This document shows, piece by piece, positions 59,183 to 64,000 of a stretch of 64,000 nucleotides of DNA. The stretch is from Streptococcus moroccensis. Its GTDB lineage: Bacteria > Bacillota > Bacilli > Lactobacillales > Streptococcaceae. Position 1 is the stretch's first letter, and each line of letters opens with the position of its first letter. A model generated the notes under the pieces. The model worked only from the letters and a program-made list of their open reading frames with translations, was not told the origin of the DNA and made no database searches. The translations under genes and the position numbers were made by a program. Where the stretch lies: assembly GCF_030812835.1 (NCBI RefSeq), contig NZ_JAUSTM010000001.1:1-64000 (forward strand), in the 5' to 3' direction.

Positions 59183-59764
59183 TTATGTCCTTTCCTCCCA
59201 CTCACTCTTAAGCAATCCATACCTCAAGTCCGCACAGCGGTTGCCTTGGGCGTCCTTGCGGTCACGGATGGTGGCTTCTAGGGTAAAGCCGAGCTTCTCA
59301 GCCAGTTTGCGACTGGCTTGGTTGTAATCAAAGCACGAAATTTCTATCTTGTGCAGGTTAAGCTGCGTAAAGCCCGCTTCCAATAAGGCTTTGCAGGCTT
59401 CAGTCATGATGCCCTGTTGCCAATAGTCTGGATGCAGGATATAGCCCATTTCTAGAACATCGTCCGCATGGCGGTGGTTAAAATCAACTGATCCGATCAC
59501 TTTATCCGTTCCCTTAAGGCAAATCCCATATCCAGCTGGCAAATTCTGGTCAGCATTGCGCTTGGGCAGGACGTGTTCTAAGTAATAAACCTCATCTTCC
59601 ACGGTTTCGACGGGTGGAAAGCCTGCTGGCCAAGTCACCTCAGGCAGACTGGCATAGGCAAAAACAGCTTCTGCGTCTGCCACAGTGCGCTCGCGCAGGT
59701 AGAGGCGGTCCGTTTCAAGGTTTGGTAAGTTAGTGTTGATTGGTTGATCTTGACTCGTAACCAT
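59183..59764 (-). CDS. GNAT family N-acetyltransferase (RimJ/RimL type)
   Basis: 193 residues with LETDRLYLRERTVADA at the start and the acetyl-CoA loop YWQQGIMTEACKALL. LGFTLEATIRDRKDAQG and DLRYGLL are typical of the RimJ/RimL ribosomal-protein acetylase group; the substrate is unknown. AGGAGG precedes the ATG at 59764. The stop lies one base before the RM methylase start. Confidence 0.88.
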   Translation of the reverse strand: MVTSQDQPINTNLPNLETDRLYLRERTVADAEAVFAYASLPEVTWPAGFPPVETVEDEVYYLEHVLPKRNADQNLPAGYGICLKGTDKVIGSVDFNHRHADDVLEMGYILHPDYWQQGIMTEACKALLEAGFTQLNLHKIEISCFDYNQASRKLAEKLGFTLEATIRDRKDAQGNRCADLRYGLLKSEWEERT

Positions 59765-59765
59765 A

Positions 59766-60119
59766 TTATGCCTCCTTAAATTGATAGAAATCGAGGACAA
59801 TCCCCTCAGGAGCTTGAACGATGAGGGAATAAGTCCCCCAGTCGGTAGCCGTTGGTAGGTTTAAAATGGTCTCTCCAGCTGCTTGCAGGGCTTGGTATTT
59901 GCCATCCACATCCTCTATTTGGACATGTAGAATGACACCGGATTGGAAATGCTCCAGCGGAACGATGGCCTTATCAGACACCATCAAACAGTGACTGCCA
60001 ACCGTAAACTGAGCAAAATGATCATCCTTGTAGTCTGCCGACATTCCCAGTAAACGCTCCAATGCCTCACTGGTTTGAGGGACTTGTTTCACAATAATAT
60101 CCAATTGGTTTAAATCCAT
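59766..60119 (-). CDS. VOC superfamily protein (glyoxalase/bleomycin-resistance fold)
   Basis: 117 residues. The fold is recognised from LDIIVKQVPQTSEALERLLG and the C-terminal IVQAPEGIVLDFYQF. The metal ligands are not clear, so enzymatic activity is uncertain. Its ATG overlaps the stop of the upstream GNAT gene (TGATG). Confidence 0.75.
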   Translation of the reverse strand: MDLNQLDIIVKQVPQTSEALERLLGMSADYKDDHFAQFTVGSHCLMVSDKAIVPLEHFQSGVILHVQIEDVDGKYQALQAAGETILNLPTATDWGTYSLIVQAPEGIVLDFYQFKEA

Positions 60120-60676
60120 CAGGCTTTCTCCTTGTTTCGTTTTTCCCACTCCTCACGCGCCAAGGCATACTGAGCGATGTGGACAGTGTGACCATCGACC
60201 TTTTTGTCGTGGGGATAGAGCCGTTCTTGCTGGAACCCCAGCTTTTCGGCGATGCGTCTGCTTTGGTGATTAAAAGCGTAGGTATAGAGCTCAATCGTGT
60301 CAATGCTTAGGCTGGCAAAGGCTTCTTGGACAAACGCCTTACCTGCCTCGACCATAAGCCCTTGGCCCCAATAATCAGGGTGAAGGCTATAACCGATAAC
60401 CAGACAGGTCTCATGAAGGCGTCTGGTAAAGCCGATTGTGCCTATAAGCCGATTGGTCTCTTTGAAGAGAATCGCGTAGATGACTGGGTATGCGCCCATT
60501 TGCGCATCGGCAATCCTCTGGCGAAGCTGGTCTTGAACAGCTGCGGTGCTGGTTGCCACCGGTAAGCCTGATAGCCTAGCAACTTCTGCAAGGCTGACAT
60601 AGCCAAAGATAGCTGGGGCATCCTCTACTGTCAAGGGTCTCAGTAGCAGGCGTTCCGTCTCTAATCTGCTGTTCAT
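60119..60676 (-). CDS. GNAT family N-acetyltransferase
   Basis: 185 residues: LETERLLLRPLTVEDA at the start, YWGQGLMVEAGKAFV as the acetyl-CoA loop, then EKLGFQQERLY. It is a paralogue of the two neighbouring GNAT genes. The ATG at 60676 overlaps the previous stop (ATGA). Confidence 0.88.
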   Translation of the reverse strand: MNSRLETERLLLRPLTVEDAPAIFGYVSLAEVARLSGLPVATSTAAVQDQLRQRIADAQMGAYPVIYAILFKETNRLIGTIGFTRRLHETCLVIGYSLHPDYWGQGLMVEAGKAFVQEAFASLSIDTIELYTYAFNHQSRRIAEKLGFQQERLYPHDKKVDGHTVHIAQYALAREEWEKRNKEKA

Positions 60677-61254
60677 GCTTGCCTGCTCCGCCATTCTTCC
60701 GCCAACAGCCCAAAGATAAAGGCATCGCGGTAAACCATATCGACCGCCTTACGCTGGCGCAAACGCCCTTCCTGAGTGAAACCTAACTTTTTAGCCACCT
60801 TTTGGCTCTGGGTGTTGTAATCAAAGGCGATCAGCTCAATCTTGTGGCAGGCAAAGTGCTCGAAACCAAGCTTGAGCATGGCCTGACCGGCTTCTGGCAT
60901 GAGCCCCTGGCCCCAATAATCTGGGTGAAGCACATAGCCCATAGCAAGGACGCCGGGTGCCACCTTTTGGTTGAAGTTTATAGTCCCGATCATCTGCTTC
61001 GTTGCCTTGTCAAGTATGGCATAAATTCGCAACTTGAGGTCATTGCCCGACTTGGTTTGATCGTTTGCTATCATGGTCTGCACCTCCACCAGCGACTGGT
61101 TGACAGGAAAACCACCGAGCTTAGCCACCTCTGGGAGTCGCCCATAGGCAAACATGGCTGGCGCATCTTCTGGGATGAGTGGTCTGAGGTAGAGGCGGTC
61201 TGTCTCCAGATGGGGGAGTTGAGGCATTTCAGGATTAGGTAGGATGTTGATCAT
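60673..61254 (-). CDS. GNAT family N-acetyltransferase
   Basis: 193 residues: LETDRLYLRPLIPEDA, YWGQGLMPEAGQAML and KKLGFTQEGRLRQRKAV. The start is set at 61254 by GGAGG; the frame is open further upstream but runs over the VOC gene. It overlaps that gene by 20 bp. Confidence 0.88.
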   Translation of the reverse strand: MINILPNPEMPQLPHLETDRLYLRPLIPEDAPAMFAYGRLPEVAKLGGFPVNQSLVEVQTMIANDQTKSGNDLKLRIYAILDKATKQMIGTINFNQKVAPGVLAMGYVLHPDYWGQGLMPEAGQAMLKLGFEHFACHKIELIAFDYNTQSQKVAKKLGFTQEGRLRQRKAVDMVYRDAFIFGLLAEEWRSRQA

Positions 61255-61642
61255 CGGCGACCTCCGCAACGATTTCAATTTTGATCTGATCTGGGTCTTC
61301 ACAGTAAAGGGCATAGTGTTCTTGACCACCTGCATAAGGGTAGCGGTCGTCGTAAAGCAGTCTAACACCTTTGTTGCGTAAGACCTCACGCAGGTTGTCA
61401 ACTTGTTCTCGACGACCACCACGAAAGGCTAGATGGTTTAGACCGATTCGGCACCGGTGATAGCCTGCTTCTAAAAAATCAGCTGGTGTTTGGACAAAAA
61501 CGATGTAATGCTCTGCCAATTTCATGGAAAAACCTTGAGGCCAGTCTTGGTAGAGCTCATAGCCCAGGAAAGGGAGCAAAAATTCGTAGAAATCTCGGCT
61601 TTTTGCTAAGTCCGACACGTAGAGTTCAATGTGGTGGAGCAT
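61235..61642 (-). CDS. VOC superfamily protein, first gene after the T-box
   Basis: 135 residues: MLHHIELYVSDLAKSRDFYE, LNHLAFRG and a C-terminal YCEDPDQIKIEIVAE place His3/His4, a central His and a Glu where glyoxalase-type metal ligands lie. Substrate unknown. AAAGGAGG precedes the ATG, directly after the T-box terminator. Confidence 0.85.
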   Translation of the reverse strand: MLHHIELYVSDLAKSRDFYEFLLPFLGYELYQDWPQGFSMKLAEHYIVFVQTPADFLEAGYHRCRIGLNHLAFRGGRREQVDNLREVLRNKGVRLLYDDRYPYAGGQEHYALYCEDPDQIKIEIVAEVADDQHPT

Positions 61643-61663
61643 GGTTAGACCTCCTTTCCAAAT

Positions 61664-61856
61664 AAAAAAGCCCCTGTCAAATGACAGGGACGAATTTCAA
61701 TACGATTTCCGCGGTACCACCCAGATTCGGGTTTGCACCCGCAACTTTGTTCTTATCACATGATGCCCTCAGCAACCAGTTTTGTCCAACCTGCGGATTT
61801 CTCAGCACCACCGCTTTCTGTAAGATTGTGTTCACAAAACACCTCTGAATGGCTTT
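61664..61856 (-). promoter_or_regulatory. T-box riboswitch leader of the VOC/GNAT/valS operon
   Basis: On the minus strand the T-box core TGGGTGGTACCGCG lies at 61710-61723. The terminator stem CCCTGTCA/TGACAGGG (61671-61690) precedes T6. The antiterminator pairs GGG..CG with CGTCCC. The stem-I apical motif GCGGTGGTGCTGAGAAATCC is present. The specifier region contains AAACTGGTTGC, in which GTT would suit valine; other triplets (CTG, TGG) cannot be excluded. Confidence 0.88.
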
Positions 61857-61885
61857 ATTCTAACAGATTTTAAGGACAAAGGCAA
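61857..61885 (-). promoter_or_regulatory. promoter of the T-box operon
   Basis: On the minus strand -35 TTGCCT (61880-61885), a 17-bp spacer and -10 TAGAAT (61857-61862). Confidence 0.7.
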
Positions 61886-61923
61886 GTAGATTTACCATAG
61901 AAATTCCCACGGACATGTTAACT

Positions 61924-62343
61924 TTATCCTTTAAAGGTCGCTCCCAATTCTTTCAATTGTTTGATAGTTGCAGGTCCGATACCCTTGAGGGCCAAGAGTT
62001 CTTTTTCTGTCCAGTTAGTGAAGTCCTTAAGGGAGCTGATGCCTTCAGCGTAGAAGGTCTCGAGACGTGCTGTTGGCACACCATCCAACTCTGCCACAAA
62101 GCTATCAAAAGCCTTAGCAGCTTTTTTCTCCTTAACCTCTTCCACTTTTTCTACCACGGCTTCTGCTGTTTCTTGAACACGGTCTGTCACCGTTTCAACT
62201 GCTTGGCTAGCTTTTTCTCCGACTTTTTCAGTCGCTTGCTGAAAGTTTTGAACCCCAGCATCTACCAGGTTTTGCCCTGCACGTCTCAAGTCTGCCAGTT
62301 GCTTACGCAATTGTTTTTTACGATTTCCTTTTTTCTTTGCCAT
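61924..62343 (-). CDS. small basic coiled-coil protein with a helix-hairpin-helix
   Basis: 139 residues. A Lys/Arg-rich start (MAKKKGNRKKQLRKQL) is followed by an Ala/Glu/Val-rich coiled coil (about 30-78), a linker and a C-terminal helix-hairpin-helix, LLALKGIGPATIKQLKELG (117-135). DNA or RNA binding is plausible; no named family is recognised. Confidence 0.7.
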   Translation of the reverse strand: MAKKKGNRKKQLRKQLADLRRAGQNLVDAGVQNFQQATEKVGEKASQAVETVTDRVQETAEAVVEKVEEVKEKKAAKAFDSFVAELDGVPTARLETFYAEGISSLKDFTNWTEKELLALKGIGPATIKQLKELGATFKG

Positions 62344-62374
62344 TCTTATATCTCCTTATTGATTGCTAAATCGT

Positions 62375-62629
62375 TTAGTAGTATTTCTGCCCAAACAAAC
62401 CGTCTGGCAGGTCATGAAAGGCTTTCCCAGCCTTGAAGTTGTCAAATTTGGCCTGGATGAAGCGATAAGCGTCCAATTTGCTCTCGTAGCGAATATAGGC
62501 ATCTGCTGCCCGCTCATCCCCTTCTTCTTCCAGCACCCGACGGCTCTCCGTCATGGCCATCTCATTGATGGTGACCTGGGTATTGACCCAGACTTCAAAT
62601 TCTTTTAAAAATTCCTGTTCCTTACTCAT
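62375..62629 (-). CDS. DUF1912-type small protein
   Basis: 84 residues, acidic and helical, ending in HDLPDGLFGQKYY. I associate it with the streptococcal DUF1912 family; function unknown. Its ATG overlaps the stop of the DUF438 gene (ATGA), so the two are coupled. Confidence 0.75.
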   Translation of the reverse strand: MSKEQEFLKEFEVWVNTQVTINEMAMTESRRVLEEEGDERAADAYIRYESKLDAYRFIQAKFDNFKAGKAFHDLPDGLFGQKYY

Positions 62630-63960
62630 TTCCCCTCCGGTTTTTCCAAGTCACGGTAGTAGTCGCTCCCCAGTTCAAAGAAAGGTTGGATATCCTGCAC
62701 ATACTCCAGGACCCCTTCAAACTCACCAGCCGCGTTACGGACCGCCGCATAGGTCACATGGACAAACTTGCCCCGGCTCTCCGACTTGAACCACATCTCA
62801 AACTTCTCTCGCTCGCCTGAGCGCAACTGACTAAAGATTGCCTTGACCTTAGGCAAGAACTTAGGCGGGTGGCAGAGCTCCACATGGCGGCCAACCTGAC
62901 TCGGTGTGCGCTTGAAGATCATCTCATCTGCCGGCACACTGTCGTTGTAATACTGGAAAATATCGTCCTTATTGACAAAGGTGATCTCTAGAGGCAGATG
63001 ATTGAGGATCATATCGGCTTGCTGGACCGACAAATGGCCGAGCCCAAAAGCTTGTGGCGTTTCCCGATCAACCACTGTCTGAGAAGTCGCCTTAGGCGTG
63101 AAGGTAATAGTCACCTGGCCATCTGGTGTCTCGATGACACGGGTGTTGGGGTCTGCTAGATCAGACTCAGCACTGGCTGACGCGTCAAATGCGACTCGCT
63201 CAGGCACCCACTTTTCATGTGGGATAATAATGGCATAGCCATAAGCATCGCTTTCGCTTGCAATCTGTATCCAGTCATCCTGCGTCAGCGCTTCTAGAAG
63301 GAGCATGATTAAGATCGACTCTTCCTTGAAGATCATGGATTCAAACTCAGCCGCAAAGGCTTCAAAGGCCTTGCTAGCTTCGGATAGATCGGCCTCAGGC
63401 AAGGAAGCGATCGCTTGGCTGGCAACTTGAAAGAGTTCCCTGATCTGATCGTCGACGCCCCACATGACCTTAGGCGGTGCCGTGTGGCCATACTTTTCCA
63501 TGACTGGAAAGAAGAGTTCTTCCTTCCTTTGGTAGTGGCGCTCGAACTGGCCCAGCAAGCTCATCTGACGGGTCAATCCCTGACGGATTGCTGCCGCATC
63601 CTCCTCTGACGCCCCAGCCAAACGGCTCAAGAGCCGGCGGATTCTAAGCAGGGCAGCTCTGAGGGCCAGGTTTTCATCCCGAAAGACCCTAACCGGGTGG
63701 CCTGGCTTGTCTGCGTCAGCCACTTCGACATCTTGTACCGCGTTTTTAAACAAGTTGGCATGGACATCGCAGAGTTGCATCACATCCTCAAAAGTGATGC
63801 CCGTCTCGGCTGAGATGAGTTCCTGCTCCATCAGGCTAATCTCTATGGCCGACACGCCCGTGAAATGCTCCTCAAATCTGGCCTGAACGGACTCGGGCGA
63901 GGCCCCATGATGCAGGTCCAGTAAGATGCCCTTTAAGACCTCTATCCTTTCCTTAGTCAT
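62626..63960 (-). CDS. DUF438 / hemerythrin / PAS domain protein
   Basis: 444 residues: an N-terminal DUF438 domain (about 1-75), a hemerythrin-like helical region with HYQRKEELFFPVMEKYGH and FKEESILIMLLLEAL (about 80-245), and a C-terminal PAS-type domain (about 315-440: LPLEITFVNKDDIFQYYND). Such proteins are thought to sense oxygen, nitric oxide or redox state. ATG at 63960 follows GGAGGTGA. The TTG at 63972 is rejected. Confidence 0.85.
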   Translation of the reverse strand: MTKERIEVLKGILLDLHHGASPESVQARFEEHFTGVSAIEISLMEQELISAETGITFEDVMQLCDVHANLFKNAVQDVEVADADKPGHPVRVFRDENLALRAALLRIRRLLSRLAGASEEDAAAIRQGLTRQMSLLGQFERHYQRKEELFFPVMEKYGHTAPPKVMWGVDDQIRELFQVASQAIASLPEADLSEASKAFEAFAAEFESMIFKEESILIMLLLEALTQDDWIQIASESDAYGYAIIIPHEKWVPERVAFDASASAESDLADPNTRVIETPDGQVTITFTPKATSQTVVDRETPQAFGLGHLSVQQADMILNHLPLEITFVNKDDIFQYYNDSVPADEMIFKRTPSQVGRHVELCHPPKFLPKVKAIFSQLRSGEREKFEMWFKSESRGKFVHVTYAAVRNAAGEFEGVLEYVQDIQPFFELGSDYYRDLEKPEGK

Positions 63961-64000
63961 GGTCACCTCCAATCACATCGTAGCCATTGTTTTCAAGTGT
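63953..64000 (-). CDS. C-terminal end of a gene cut by the window, DUF1858 type
   Basis: Only the last 15 codons are present: LENNGYDVIGGDHD then TAA. The ending resembles DUF1858 proteins, which usually precede DUF438/hemerythrin genes. It overlaps the following start by eight bases. Confidence 0.5.
   Translation of the reverse strand, partial: TLENNGYDVIGGDHD

Overview
The window reads as a chromosomal segment of a low-GC Gram-positive coccus, almost certainly a Streptococcus. The evidence is the split division cluster (murD-murG-divIB, ftsA-ftsZ-ylmE-sepF-ylmG-ylmH-divIVA, then a T-box and ileS), clpE next to a NUDIX gene and a DUF1827 gene, a Dps-type Dpr gene beside a prepilin peptidase with a SigX box, and a SepM-like protease behind coaD. 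From memory the neighbourhood resembles the mutans group, but I cannot fix the species. No rRNA, tRNA, CRISPR array or intact insertion sequence was seen.

Layout. 0-7.7 kb is an arginine region: an amino-acid ABC permease/ATPase pair with a perfect ARG-box in its promoter, a YkuJ-family gene, and an argF-argC-argJ-argB-argD operon with its own ARG-box-like site. 7.7-13.8 kb holds clpE (CtsR operator), NUDIX, DUF1827, and a divergent pair of a Crp-type regulator and a tannase-like lipoprotein esterase. 13.9-26.5 kb, read leftward, is the division/wall cluster followed by T-box-controlled ileS. 26.7-34.5 kb holds typA, an inactive rhodanese, yqgQ, a PPP phosphatase, dpr, the competence prepilin peptidase, vanZ, rlmN and yutD. 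34.9-39.4 kb holds ndk and an operon mmcQ/yjbR-rsmD-two membrane proteins-coaD-sepM. 40-44.8 kb holds a CcpA-site aldehyde dehydrogenase, purA, a pseudouridine synthase and a phosphoesterase.

The accessory part is 44.9-61.9 kb. A valine-tRNA-synthetase operon appears to start at a T-box leader (61.7-61.9 kb), runs through two VOC and three GNAT genes, and ends with valS (50.97-53.62 kb). Between the last GNAT gene and valS sits a compact restriction-modification island. It has a nuclease-like domain fused to an N6-adenine methylase (resembling type IIB/IIG BcgI A subunits; no separate hsdR is present), a RhuM-family gene and an HsdS-type specificity gene. The HsdS gene runs into an (AT)10 repeat, and a third target-recognition domain lies in another frame just beyond it. 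Last comes an unknown protein with a HEPN-like RNxxxH motif whose stop codon overlaps the valS start. Downstream of the valS terminator lies a second defence-like cluster: another HEPN-motif protein, an m5C DNA methyltransferase, a probable type II endonuclease and a 55-residue ribbon-helix-helix ORF. The window closes with a HhH protein, DUF1912, and a DUF438/hemerythrin/PAS protein.

The most notable proposal is the phase-variable, amino-acid-starvation-responsive restriction island inside the T-box/valS operon. The repeat, the frames and the overlaps are visible directly; the function and the regulation are inference.
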